Positions 34,689 through 43,929 of a stretch of 64,000 bases of DNA are shown here, in pieces. The notes beneath the pieces are model-generated. The model was given only the letters and a program-made list of their open reading frames with translations. It ran no database searches and was not told the origin of the DNA. The DNA is taken from positions 755,321-819,320 of the forward strand of contig NZ_LFBV01000001.1 of the NCBI RefSeq assembly GCF_001905345.1, given 5' to 3'. The position numbers and the translations under genes are program-made. The DNA comes from Streptomyces uncialis (GTDB lineage: Bacteria > Actinomycetota > Actinomycetes > Streptomycetales > Streptomycetaceae). Numbering within the stretch: position 1 is the first letter of the stretch; the number at the start of each line of letters is the position of its first letter.

Positions 34689-34703
34689 TGCCCCGGGGGT
34701 CCC
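34671..34703. terminator. Bidirectional terminator containing a stop codon
   Basis: Perfect 14-bp stem: GGGACCCCCGGGGC at 34671 and GCCCCGGGGGTCCC at 34690 around a 5-base loop that holds the TGA of the gene before. It serves the convergent genes ending at 34688 and 34722. Confidence 0.85.
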
Positions 34704-34721
34704 GTACAGCCGGACCGGACG

Positions 34722-35297
34722 TCAGACGTTGACGCCGAAGTCCTGCGCGATACCGACCAGGCCCGAGGCGTAGCCCTGGCCGACGGCGCGGAACTTCCAC
34801 TCGGCGCCGTTGCGGTAGAGCTCGCCGAAGACCATGGCGGTCTCGGTCGCCGCGTCCTCGGAGAGGTCGTAGCGCGCGATCTCCGTGCCACCGGCCTGGT
34901 TGACGATGCGGATGTAGGCGTTCCGCACCTGGCCGAAGTTCTGGCTGCGGTTCTCGGCGTCGTAGATCGAGACCGGGAAGACGATCTTGTCGATGTCGGC
35001 GGGGAGACCGGCGAGGTTGACGTTGATCGCCTCGTCGTCGCCGGCGCCCTCACCCGTGCGGTTGTCGCCGGTGTGGACGATCGTCTGGTCCGGCGTCTGC
35101 TTGTTGTTGAAGAAGACGAAGTGGCCGTCCGAGTAGACCTTGCCCTGCGGGTTCACCGCGATGGCCGAGGCGTCGAGGTCGAAATCGGTGCCGGTGGTGG
35201 TCCGGACGTCCCAGCCGAGGCCCACCGTGACGGCGGTCAGGCCCGGGGCCTCCTTGGTGAGGGAGACGTTGCCGCCCTTGGACAGGCTTACAGCCAT
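34722..35297 (-). CDS. terD: TerD family calcium-binding stress protein
   Basis: 191 residues, the standard single-domain TerD length. Calcium-site residues are visible in [15 protein letters not shown] and [13 protein letters not shown]. The central [11 protein letters not shown] matches the corresponding WFVFFNNP of the fusion protein at 3656. Family members give tellurite resistance and in Streptomyces affect differentiation. Convergent with the gene at 34215; its promoter gap is shared with arfB. Confidence 0.95.
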   Translation of the reverse strand: MAVSLSKGGNVSLTKEAPGLTAVTVGLGWDVRTTTGTDFDLDASAIAVNPQGKVYSDGHFVFFNNKQTPDQTIVHTGDNRTGEGAGDDEAINVNLAGLPADIDKIVFPVSIYDAENRSQNFGQVRNAYIRIVNQAGGTEIARYDLSEDAATETAMVFGELYRNGAEWKFRAVGQGYASGLVGIAQDFGVNV

Positions 35298-35526
35298 GGG
35301 ATGTCCCTTTCCATGCGATGTGTGTCGGGCTCCGTACTGAGGACGAAGCTACCGTCACCTCTATGAACGTGAGCAGGATGCCCTGAGGTTCCTGGTGTCG
35401 CGTCCGATTTTCTCGTACGCGTATTCGATTCGAGGGGAAGCGGGGTCCCCGTACCGGTCCCGGCGTATCCGGTACCCGGCGAAAAACGCGTGACGGGAGG
35501 CCGTCCGGGGCGCGACCATGGACGGC

Positions 35527-35955
35527 ATGTCCGGTCCTCACGTCATCCGCGGTTCGGTCCTCCTCCCGGAGGCCGAGCTGATGTGGCGTTTCTCCAAGTC
35601 GTCCGGGCCCGGCGGCCAGCACGTCAACACCACCGACTCCCAGGTCGAGCTCCGCTTCGACCTCGCGGGCACGGACGCGCTGCCCCAGGTCTGGAAGGAC
35701 CGGGCCCTCGCCCGCCTCGCCGACCGCCTGGTCGACGGGATCGTCACCGTACGGTCCTCCGACCACCGCTCGCAGTGGCGCAACCGCGAGACCGCCGCCG
35801 TCCGTCTCACCGCGCTCCTCGCCGAGGCGACGGCCCCGCCCCCCAAAGCCCGCAAACCGACCCGCATCCCGCGCGGGATCAACGAACGGCGGCTGCGGGA
35901 GAAGAAGGCGCGCGCGGAGACGAAGAAGGGGCGTTCGGGACGCGGCTGGTCGTGA
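35527..35955 (+). CDS. arfB: Peptidyl-tRNA hydrolase ArfB (YaeJ-like)
   Basis: 142 residues. Release-factor catalytic domain with the GGQ loop in SSGPGGQHVNTTDSQVEL, followed by a basic C-terminal tail (INERRLREKKARAETKKGRS) that enters the mRNA channel. The protein rescues ribosomes stalled on non-stop mRNAs by hydrolysing peptidyl-tRNA. The start is ATG 35527; ATG 35518 would add three residues. Confidence 0.93.
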   Translation: MSGPHVIRGSVLLPEAELMWRFSKSSGPGGQHVNTTDSQVELRFDLAGTDALPQVWKDRALARLADRLVDGIVTVRSSDHRSQWRNRETAAVRLTALLAEATAPPPKARKPTRIPRGINERRLREKKARAETKKGRSGRGWS

Positions 35956-36189
35956 GGGACCCGTTGGTCGGCTCCGATGGCCGTTCGGCGGCCGGATCGG
36001 GGGCGGCGGGCCGTGCGCGGCGGATCGTTCGCGGCCCGGGACCGGAATCGTCTGCCCGGGGTCGCCGGGGCCGCCACGACCTCCGCGGCATCGGAGCCTC
36101 CACGGCGTCGGAACCACCGCTCCGCCGGGACCCGCGTCGGCGGGAACCCGCCATCTTGCGGGCGCGACGACGGGCCCGCCACGCCCCGC

Positions 36190-36765
36190 CTACCCCAGCT
36201 GCCGGTACCGCCCGCGGAAGTACATGAGGGGGCCGCCGTCCGGGCTGGGCAGGCTCGCGGTCAGGACGCGGCCGATGACAAGGGTGTGGTCGCCCGCCGC
36301 CACCCGCTGCTCCGTCTCGCACTCCAGGTTCGCGAGCGCGCCCCCCACCAGGGGGGAGCCCGAGACCTCGCCCCGGGTGTACGGGATGTCCTCGAAGAGG
36401 AGGCGGTCGCTGATGCGTCCCTTCATCGCGAAGCGGCCCGCGATGTGCCGCTGACTCTCCGTGAGAACGGAAACAGCCCAGTGCGGCTGTTCCAGGAGCA
36501 GGTCGTCCATCCGGGAGCCCTCCCGCAGGCTGACCAGCACGAGTGGCGGATCGAGGGACACCGACAGGAACGCCGTGGCGGTCATGCCGACGTCCTCGCC
36601 GCGGGGTCCGTCGGACGACAGGGGCGGTTCGTGCGCGGTCACCAGCACCACGCCCGCGGCCAGCCGGGACATCGCGGCGCGGAACTCGTCGTTGGTCACC
36701 CCCTCAGCATGCCCGGCCGATGGGCGGGCGGAGGGGACGGCGGCGTGGGCGGAGGTGTTCAGCAC
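36190..36765 (-). CDS. Flavin reductase family protein (FMN-binding split barrel)
   Basis: 191 residues. FMN-binding split barrel: FRAAMSRLAAGVVLVTA, MTATAFLSVSLDPPLVLVSL and a C-terminal HTLVIGRVLTA. Such proteins reduce FMN/FAD for a partner mono-oxygenase; no partner is nearby. A GTG at 36765 is used; GTG 36699 (VTNDEF) is an alternative. The 234 bp before arfB is GC-rich with no gene. Confidence 0.88.
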   Translation of the reverse strand: MLNTSAHAAVPSARPSAGHAEGVTNDEFRAAMSRLAAGVVLVTAHEPPLSSDGPRGEDVGMTATAFLSVSLDPPLVLVSLREGSRMDDLLLEQPHWAVSVLTESQRHIAGRFAMKGRISDRLLFEDIPYTRGEVSGSPLVGGALANLECETEQRVAAGDHTLVIGRVLTASLPSPDGGPLMYFRGRYRQLG

Positions 36766-37115
36766 GAGATCACGCTAACCGGACGTTCCGGTTCATCACA
36801 TCGGGCCCCAGGGCGGACGATGGACCTAGGACCACGGGACCGGTTTGCCGTACACGGAGGCCCGTCGCGGAGTACCTTCGGCGTACCTCGCGGAGGGAAA
36901 TGGATGTGTATACCCAACACCGTATGTATCCAAAACCCTTTTCCATGATTTACCGGAGCACGCGCTTCTGGTGTGAACGCGCCCCCCGTGCGCTGCTGTA
37001 CCGACCTCCGCAGCCCCGGAAACACTCGTCAAACAGGACCAGGGCGGTCAGTGGATTTGCCGTCCGCAAACGGCGGAGCGGCCGGTCTATGCGCGTCAAC
37101 TGGCATATTCACCCA

Positions 37116-37133
37116 CTGTGACATGAGTCACAG
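37116..37133. promoter_or_regulatory. Palindrome upstream of cyclase, candidate BldD-like site
   Basis: CTGTGAC-N4-GTCACAG, a perfect 7+7 inverted repeat 143 bp before the cyclase start. Its half-sites fit the BldD pattern NTNAC...GTNAN but with a 4-bp rather than 5-bp centre. The S. coelicolor cyclase CdgB is a known BldD target. The rest of the 510-bp gap is comparatively AT-rich and carries no gene. Confidence 0.5.
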
Positions 37134-37275
37134 GGTCCATTATTTGTTGACCCTGTGTACCGGGTGCACAGCTCGCTGTGATTCAGTGGCAGGGACGCCG
37201 CACCCGGGTGCACCCAGCCGCACCCGGCCGCAGAGAGACCTTGGAGTTGCTGTAGACGTCTCGGGGAGGGCGAGC

Positions 37276-38967
37276 ATGGAGACGGAATCGGAGCCGTACG
37301 TCCGCCTTGCGACCCTGCGGCAGCTGCATCAGGTGATGGCCGACATGAACACGGCGCGCAGCCTCGCGGACACCGTGCAGACGGTCGCGAACGGTGTCGT
37401 CAGCGGCCTCGGGTACGAGCTGGCCGCGGTGAACCTGGTACGCCCCGACGGCGACCTCGTCGTCGCCGCCTTCGCCGGGAACGCGTCCGCCGAAGCCCTC
37501 ATCACCGGCCGGGTCGGCCCGCGCGCCGCCTGGGACCGGCGGCTCGGCATGGGGGAGCGCTGGGGCAGCCTGATCTTCATCCCGCACTCCGAGGGCTGGG
37601 TCCTCGACGAGGACGACGTCCCGCAGTGGTACACCGACGGACCGGAGCCCCGGTTCGAGGACGAGTGGCACCCCTCCGACCGCCTCTTCGCCCCCCTCTG
37701 GGCCAACGGCGCACTGCCCGGGGAGCTGATCGGCGTCCTCTCCGTGGACCGTCCGCGCAACGGCCGGCTGCCCGGCGCGTGGGGCCGCGAAGCCCTCCAG
37801 ATGTACGCGTTCCAGGCCGCCATTGCCATAAGCAACGCACGTCTGCGAGCAAACATGCAGCGCGCACTCGTCCGCCTCGAACGCGAGCAGCAGGCACTGC
37901 GGGCCAGCGAGGAGTCCTTCCGGCAGGCGTTCGAGTACGCGCCCAGCGGAATGGCGATAGCGGAGATGGGCGGCGACCAGCGCGGCCGGCTGCTGCGCAC
38001 CAACGACGCGCTGTGCCGCCTCCTCGGCCGCCCCGCCTCCGCCATGCGGCGCTACTCCTTCTCCGACCTGGTCCACCCCGAGGACATCGGCACCCTGCTG
38101 CGCACCTCCGCCGAGGGCGGGCGCGCGGAGCTGCGGCTCGCGCGCCGGGACAACACCTACGTATGGGTGTCGCTGCGCAACTCCGTCGTCGCGGACGCCG
38201 CCGACGGGCCCCGCTTCCTGCTGACGCACGTCGAGGACATAGAGGAGCGCAAACGGCGCGAGCTCCAGCTCGCCCACCGGGCCAGCCACGATGCCCTGAC
38301 CGGACTCCCGAACTCCGCGGAGCTGCGGTCCCGGCTCTCCGCGCGGCTGTGCCGGCGGCCCGCGTCGACCGCCGACGGGCGGGAGGCGGCGGGGGAGTCC
38401 CCGGACGCCGCGTACGGGGGGCCCGGGATGCACGGCTTCGACCAGGAGGAGGCGCTGGCCGAGCGGGCCGCGCGGGCGGTGGAGCGCTTCGACACCCCGG
38501 CCGGTCAGCCGGTCGTCGGGTACGACCATGTGCACGTCGTCGCCCCCGAGGGCGAGCACGACGACGGGACGAAGGGGCTCGCCGTCCTCTTCTGCGACCT
38601 CGACGGCTTCAAGTCGATCAACGACCGGTTCGGGCACCACACGGGGGACGCGGTCCTCATCGAGGTCGCGCGGCGGCTCACCAGTGGGGTGCGGGACGGC
38701 GACACGGTGGCCCGGCTGGGCGGCGACGAGTTCGTGGTGCTGGCCGACGGGCTCGGCAGCGCGGACGCGCAGGATCTCGCGGTGCGGCTGCGGAACGCGA
38801 TCGTTCCGCCCATCCGGGTGGACGGGCGGGCCGTGCGGGTGGGGGCGAGTTTCGGGATCGGGTGGGCGCGGTGCGGGATGACCGCGGAAGAGGTGCTGAA
38901 GTCCGCGGATCAGTTGATGTACGCGGAGAAGCGGAGTCGGGCGAAGCAGCAGCGTCGCGCGGGGTAG
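37276..38967 (+). CDS. cdgB: Diguanylate cyclase GAF-PAS-GGDEF (CdgB-like)
   Basis: 563 residues, soluble. GAF domain at about 15-190, PAS at about 205-325 (FRQAFEYAPSGMAIAEMG), then GGDEF from about 335. The active site GGDEF is intact at 482-486, with the RxxD product-inhibition site (RDGD, 473-476) five residues before it, so it should make cyclic di-GMP with feedback control. An insert of about 80 residues lies between LTGLPNSAELRSRL and LFCDLDGFKSINDRFGHH. The domain order and neighbourhood match S. coelicolor CdgB, which delays sporulation. ATG behind GGGGAGGG. Confidence 0.92.
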   Translation: METESEPYVRLATLRQLHQVMADMNTARSLADTVQTVANGVVSGLGYELAAVNLVRPDGDLVVAAFAGNASAEALITGRVGPRAAWDRRLGMGERWGSLIFIPHSEGWVLDEDDVPQWYTDGPEPRFEDEWHPSDRLFAPLWANGALPGELIGVLSVDRPRNGRLPGAWGREALQMYAFQAAIAISNARLRANMQRALVRLEREQQALRASEESFRQAFEYAPSGMAIAEMGGDQRGRLLRTNDALCRLLGRPASAMRRYSFSDLVHPEDIGTLLRTSAEGGRAELRLARRDNTYVWVSLRNSVVADAADGPRFLLTHVEDIEERKRRELQLAHRASHDALTGLPNSAELRSRLSARLCRRPASTADGREAAGESPDAAYGGPGMHGFDQEEALAERAARAVERFDTPAGQPVVGYDHVHVVAPEGEHDDGTKGLAVLFCDLDGFKSINDRFGHHTGDAVLIEVARRLTSGVRDGDTVARLGGDEFVVLADGLGSADAQDLAVRLRNAIVPPIRVDGRAVRVGASFGIGWARCGMTAEEVLKSADQLMYAEKRSRAKQQRRAG

Positions 38968-39755
38968 TCCTGGTCCTCCCTCCCGTCGGCCCCGCAGTTC
39001 CTCGCCCCGGCGGTTCCACACCTGGACGTACTCGTCCCCGTGCGGGTCGCCTTCGCTCGCGCCCCTGGGGTTCCCCACCTGGCCGTACCTGTTCCTGTGC
39101 GGGTACGTCCGTGGGTGCGCAGTTCCTCGCGCCCCTGGGTTTGCTGTGCTGGGCGTACTTGTCCCTGTGCCGTCGCTCGTGGGGTGCGCAGTTCCCCGCG
39201 CCCCTGGATGCTGCCCCATTGCGGCTGCTCTTCGGGTCCGGGTCCGCCCTCGTCTTTTGCGCAGTTCCCCGCGCCCCTTTGGTCGCGCCTCTTGCGGTTC
39301 CCGCTCGGCTGCGGATGGCCCTTGGTTGCTCGCGCAGTTCCTCGCGCCCCTGGGTTTGCTGTGCTGGGCCTGCTTGTTCCCGTGCGGGTCGGACGGGGGT
39401 GCGCAGTTCCCCGCGCCCCTTTGGGGCGCCCCCTGAGGTCGTCCTTCGGGTGCGGAACCCCCCTCCTCGTGCAGTCGCATGGCTGCGGGAGGGGGTGGGC
39501 GGGAATCTCTGCTCGCAGACTCCGATGCTCTTCAGTCGAGTCACTGGACGTGTTACCGAGCGTGTCGGATCGAGGACGGAGAATCCCGACCGGCACCGAC
39601 CCGAAGAACAAGCAGATGGCGCCCCAAAGGGGCGCGGGGAACTGCGCGAAGACGAGAACCGGCCCGCACCCGAAGAGCGACGCACAGGGGCAGCATCCAG
39701 GGGCGCGAGGAACTGCGCACCCACGAACGACCTGTGCGGGAACAAGTGCGTTCAG
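38968..39755. repeat. Intergenic composite repeat block 4
   Basis: Between the cyclase gene and the 88-bp array. Many copies of GCGCAGTTCCCCGCGCCCCT-type motifs in one orientation fill 39110-39430. The core of about 130 bp on the plus strand (39481-39607) and two inverted motifs follow. Open frames here are repeat artefacts. No gene is supportable. Confidence 0.85.
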
Positions 39756-40215
39756 CCGGACGGACCTGGGAAGCGCAAGCGAAGGCGGCCCGCGGGGAAC
39801 TGCGCACCCACCGAGCGACGGCGCAGGAACGGAGTGCGTCCCGCCGGACGGACCTGGGAAGCGCAAGCGAAGGCGACCTGCGGGGAACTGCGCACCCCAC
39901 GGGCGACGGCGCAGGAACGGAGTGCGTCCCGCCGGACGGACCTGGGAGGCGCAAGCGAAGGCGGCCCGCGGGGAACTGCGCACCCCACGGGCGACGGCGC
40001 AGAAACGGAGTGCGTCCCGCCGGACGGACCTGGGAGGCGCAAGCGAAGGCGGCCCGCGGGGAACTGCGCACCCCACGAGCGACGGCACGGGAACGGAGTG
40101 CGTCCCGCCGGACGGACCTCGGAAGCGCAAGCGAAGGCGGCCCGCGGGGAACTGCGCACCCACCGAGCGACGGCACGGGAACGGAGTGCGTCCCGCCGGA
40201 CGGACCTCGGACGCG
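39756..40215. repeat. 88-bp tandem repeat, five units plus a partial
   Basis: Units start at 39756, 39844, 39932, 40020, 40108 and 40196, an exact 88-bp period with few substitutions. Each opens CCGGACGGACCT, passes CGCAAGCGAAGGCGGCCCGC and GGGGAACTGCGCACCC, and ends GAGTGCGTCCCG. Single units of the same sequence occur in the other intergenic blocks. 88 is not divisible by three, so no protein repeat can be maintained. Confidence 0.93.
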
Positions 40216-40308
40216 GGAGCGAGCTGCGGCTGTCACCCAATGGGATGACCCAGAACGGGTAGGCTCGCCCGCATCACGCACCAGGACCTGCTGAGGAGTG
40301 ACCCAGGT

Positions 40309-41310
40309 ATGACGGCCGGCAACAACGGCGCGAGCACGCCGGAGGACGACGACCCGTTCGGCTATCTGTACGCCGACGGCCAGGCGTCCGGGGCCACCCC
40401 GCCCAGTGGTGGCGGCGGCTACGGCTACCCGGGCCCCCGCTCGTACAACCAGGTCCGCCCGGTGGGCGAGCGCAAGTACGGCGGCCCCCAGCAGCAGGCC
40501 CCCGCCCAGCAGCCCACCGCCGCGTACGGCCAGGTGCCCCCGCAGCAGCAGTACGGGGCGCCGCAGGGCCCCGGCCAGTACGGCGCCCCCCAGGCCCCGG
40601 GCCAGTACGGCGGCGGCCCCCAGGGCCCCGGCCGTGCCGCCCCGGCCCCCCAGGGCGGCCAGGGACGCGGTCGCGGCCCCAACACCAAGGGCCTGCTGAT
40701 CGGCGCCGTCGCGGTCGTCGCCGCCGTGGTCGTCGGGATCACCGTCGTCATGATGAACGGCGACGACGCCGACAAGGGCAACGACGACAAGGCGGTCACC
40801 ACCCCCTCCGCCACGGCCGAGCAGTCCGGGCCGAAGGAGGAGGACAAGAAGCCGGAGGAGGACGACGAGAAGCCGGCCGAGCTGCCGAGCCTCGACGCCA
40901 AGGCCCTCAAGCTGGAGGGCGGCACCAGCACCGCGTCCGACGTGGAGGGCTCCAAGGCCGCGGGCGGCGTCTACGTGACCGGCTTCAATCAGGTCGGCGC
41001 GTCCGTCACCTGGACGATCAACGATCTCCCCGACAAGGGCCAGTACACGGTCTACGTCGGCTACGGCGTACCCGGCAAGGACGCCGACGCCACCCTCACG
41101 ATCAACGGCACCGCCCACACCCGTCCGTTCAACCTGAAGAACTACGCGGGCGCCCCGGAGGGCGATCTGGAGAAGGGCTGGACCGAGTCGTACGGCTACG
41201 TCGATCTGAACGAGGGCACCAACACGATCAAGCTGTCCTGCGAGACCGGCAACAGCTGTGACGCCAACATCGACCGCGTCTGGCTGGTCAAGGGCTGGAA
41301 GAAGCAGTAG
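40309..41310 (+). CDS. Membrane-anchored protein with CBM-like domain
   Basis: 333 residues. The cytosolic N-terminus (1-125) is Gln/Pro/Gly-rich with repeats of GPGQYGAP type. One membrane helix follows (about 126-150, LLIGAVAVVAAVVVGITVVM), then an acidic Lys/Glu linker. An outer beta-sandwich of about 130 residues (VYVTGFNQVGASVTWTINDL, YTVYVGYGVPGKDADATLTI, CDANIDRVWLVKG) resembles carbohydrate-binding modules 6/35. It may hold wall or extracellular glycan. ATG behind GAGGAG. The LCP ligase next door also acts at the wall. Confidence 0.8.
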   Translation: MTAGNNGASTPEDDDPFGYLYADGQASGATPPSGGGGYGYPGPRSYNQVRPVGERKYGGPQQQAPAQQPTAAYGQVPPQQQYGAPQGPGQYGAPQAPGQYGGGPQGPGRAAPAPQGGQGRGRGPNTKGLLIGAVAVVAAVVVGITVVMMNGDDADKGNDDKAVTTPSATAEQSGPKEEDKKPEEDDEKPAELPSLDAKALKLEGGTSTASDVEGSKAAGGVYVTGFNQVGASVTWTINDLPDKGQYTVYVGYGVPGKDADATLTINGTAHTRPFNLKNYAGAPEGDLEKGWTESYGYVDLNEGTNTIKLSCETGNSCDANIDRVWLVKGWKKQ

Positions 41311-41420
41311 TCCCGCCAGGTCCGGGCCCGGCCCGCCTCCGGCCCCCCGGACCTGCCCCAGCCCCTCAGCCCACCCCGGACCTGCCCCGGCCCCCAGCCC
41401 GCCCCCAGCCCTGCCCAGGG

Positions 41421-41510
41421 CCCCGGGACGTGCCCCGCGAGCCCCGGGCCGCCCGGCCGCCCCGGCCCCGGGACGTGCCCCGCGAGCCCCGGGCCGCCCG
41501 GCCGCCCCGG
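41421..41510. repeat. 45-bp tandem duplication in C-rich gap
   Basis: Two copies of a 45-bp unit opening CCCCGGGACGTGCCCCGCGA (41421 and 41466) with the start of a third at 41511. The whole gap 41311-41973 is C-rich low-complexity DNA to about 41670, then more ordinary promoter-like sequence; no gene seen. Confidence 0.8.
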
Positions 41511-41973
41511 CCCCGGTACGTACCCCTCGCAGCCGCCAGGGCCGCCCGCCCCGCCCGCCCGGGGCCGCCCCCCGCCCGGGGTCGCCGCCCGCCCGGGGTC
41601 ACCCGCCGCACGGAATCCCGCCACCCGGAATCCCGCCGCCCGGAATCCGCCCGCCCCCCCGGAACCGTTCCGACCCGTCGGTACGTCAATCACCCACGTA
41701 CGAACGGGCTTTGGGTCGCCGAGGTGTCGGTGTCACCCCCGGTAAGGGGTAAGGCGCTGGCCAAGAATTCACCTCCGGCCGGGGAAATCGGCGGTGATGC
41801 CCGCATATAAGGGCCGTGCGACGGATCACGGCCGTGGCTCCCCGTGGGCCGGGCGGATAATCTGACGCGATCCGGTGTTCCCAGCCAGCAGGTCAGACCT
41901 TTTCGGATCGACAACCGGGCGCTTTCGCGAGGACAAGGCGCCTCGGGCGGCACCAACGGAGGACTCAGCAACC

Positions 41974-43794
41974 GTGGACGCGCAAAGCCGCGGGCGGTCG
42001 GACGACATCGACCCCGCAGACCAGTGGGTGCGGAACCCGCAGACCGGTGAGTACGAGCTGCGGCTGAACCGGAAGCCACGGCAGCCGGCCGGTGCCCGGC
42101 CGCAGGACGCCTCCGCCCGCCCGGCCGCCCCCGGCCCCCGCTCCGACCCGGCCGAGGCCGAGCGGGGGGCCAAGGCCCCCGCCGGGGACCGCCAGGTCCC
42201 GGGCCAGCGTGGCCGCCGCGCCGCGGAGCCCCGGGGCGAGAGCCGTACCGCGCAGCCCCGGGCCGGGGGACGTGCCGCGCGGTCCCGGGGCGAGAGCCGG
42301 GCCGCCGAGGCCGCCGGGCCGGGCCGCCGCAAGCGCAAGAAGGCCGGGGGGAAGAAGAAGGCCCTGCTCTGGACGGGCGGGACGATGGGGTTCGTGCTCG
42401 TGGCCGCCGGGGTGGGCGCGTACCTCGTGTACGACCGGCTCAACGGCAACATCGACTCGATCGACATCGGTGACGCGGCCAAAGGCGGCTCGCTGAAGGA
42501 CGGACCGATCAACGTCCTGCTCCTCGGCACCGACCGGCGGACCGGCAAGGGCAACGAGAGCTACGGCGACCGCGCCAACTCCACCGGCCACGCGGACACC
42601 ACCCTGCTGCTGCATGTCTCCGAGGACCGCACCAACGCGACCGTGCTGAGCATCCCCCGGGATCTGAGGGTCGACATCCCCGACTGCCCCACCAAACAGC
42701 CGGACGGGTCGGAGAAGGTGATACCGGGGAAGCTCGACACCCGGTTCAACGAGAGCCTGGGCGTCGCGGGCCGGGACCCGGGGTGCACGATCCGCACGGT
42801 CGAGGCGATGAGCGGGATACCCGCCAACCACTTCATGATGGCCGACTTCAACGCCGTCAAGGATCTGACCACGGCGATGGACGGCGTCGAGGTCTGCCTG
42901 GACAAGCCCATCAAGGACAAGGACTCCAAGCTCGACCTGGGCCGGGGCGAGCACACCGTGCAGGGCGAGCAGGCCCTCGCGTTCGTCCGCAACCGGCACG
43001 GGCTCGGCAACGAGAGCGACCTGGACCGGATCAAGATGCAGCAGCAGTTCGTCGCCTCGATGATCCGCAAGATGAAGACGGAGGTCCTCGGCAGCCCGAC
43101 CAGGATGTTCGACCTGGCCGACGCCGCGACCAAGGCCCTCACCGTCGACCAGCGCATCGGGGACATCCCGAAGCTGACCGAGCTGGCCAAGGAGCTCGGC
43201 AAGGTCGACATCAAGAACATGACGTTCACGACGGTCCCGGTGAAGGACAACCCGGCCGAACGGGTCGCGGCGACCGTGGTGCTGGACGAGACCAAGGCGC
43301 CCCAGGTCTTCAGCATGATCCAGAACGATGTGTCCTTCACCGAGGTGGAGAAGAAGGAGAAGAAGGACAAGGCGGCGGCCCGGAGCAAGCAGGCCAAGCT
43401 CCTGGTGGGCCCCCGGGCCGAGGCCGCCGATGTCCGGGTCGACGTCTACAACGGCAGCGGGGTCCAGGGGGCCGCGCAGAAGACCCTCGACTGGCTCCAG
43501 AACACCGAGGACGTCCTCAAGTCGTCGAACAAGAGCAACGCGCCGGAGAAGCTCGCGAAGACGGCGCTGGTCTACGGGCCGAACCAGGCCGACCAGGCCC
43601 GCAAGCTCGCGGATCTGATGGGGCTGCCCGCCACCGCGCTGAAGCCCACCGCCCAGGACGCCCCGGAGACGCGGCCCATGTCGCTCACCCTCGGCGCCGA
43701 CTTCAAGGGCCCGGGCGTGCCGATCACCGGCCCCGGGAAGGCGCCGAAGGACATCCAGCGGGTCGAGGCCGACAAGAAGATCTGCGCCCAGTGA
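41974..43794 (+). CDS. LytR-CpsA-Psr (LCP) family wall-polymer ligase
   Basis: 606 residues. An intracellular disordered Arg/Pro/Ala-rich N-terminus (to about 125) and one membrane helix (about 130-150) come first. The LCP domain follows (INVLLLGTDRRTGKGN, DTTLLLHVSEDRTNATVLSI, IPRDLRVDIP, VCLDKPIKDKDS, EQALAFVRNRHGLGNESD) with the conserved Arg and Asp residues for pyrophosphate binding. A C-terminal LytR_C domain (ADVRVDVYNGSGVQGAAQKT) is last. It attaches teichoic or other glycopolymers to peptidoglycan outside the membrane. GTG at 41974 behind CGGAGGA. Confidence 0.92.
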   Translation: MDAQSRGRSDDIDPADQWVRNPQTGEYELRLNRKPRQPAGARPQDASARPAAPGPRSDPAEAERGAKAPAGDRQVPGQRGRRAAEPRGESRTAQPRAGGRAARSRGESRAAEAAGPGRRKRKKAGGKKKALLWTGGTMGFVLVAAGVGAYLVYDRLNGNIDSIDIGDAAKGGSLKDGPINVLLLGTDRRTGKGNESYGDRANSTGHADTTLLLHVSEDRTNATVLSIPRDLRVDIPDCPTKQPDGSEKVIPGKLDTRFNESLGVAGRDPGCTIRTVEAMSGIPANHFMMADFNAVKDLTTAMDGVEVCLDKPIKDKDSKLDLGRGEHTVQGEQALAFVRNRHGLGNESDLDRIKMQQQFVASMIRKMKTEVLGSPTRMFDLADAATKALTVDQRIGDIPKLTELAKELGKVDIKNMTFTTVPVKDNPAERVAATVVLDETKAPQVFSMIQNDVSFTEVEKKEKKDKAAARSKQAKLLVGPRAEAADVRVDVYNGSGVQGAAQKTLDWLQNTEDVLKSSNKSNAPEKLAKTALVYGPNQADQARKLADLMGLPATALKPTAQDAPETRPMSLTLGADFKGPGVPITGPGKAPKDIQRVEADKKICAQ

Positions 43795-43830
43795 CGCGAA
43801 AGGCGTCGGGCGACGCCCGGTGAGCGGACG

Positions 43831-43882
43831 GCGGTGACGGCCGGCCGGGCGCCCTGGGCCGGGGGCGGGCGGCCGTCACCGC
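43831..43882. terminator. Terminator between convergent genes
   Basis: A perfect 12-bp stem (GCGGTGACGGCC at 43831, GGCCGTCACCGC at 43871) lies between the LCP gene and the secreted-protein gene. Confidence 0.7.
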
Positions 43883-43929
43883 GGGGCGGGTATCCGTACA
43901 GGTCACCGCGGGGTGGATACCCGTACGGT

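Noticed and set aside
39040..40248. Open frames of 250-500 residues on both strands over repeat blocks 4, 5, 6 and 7
   Set aside because: They consist only of translated intergenic repeats (RGAGNCA-, RTDLGSASEG-type peptides) that recur in all frames of every block; no start signals or family features.
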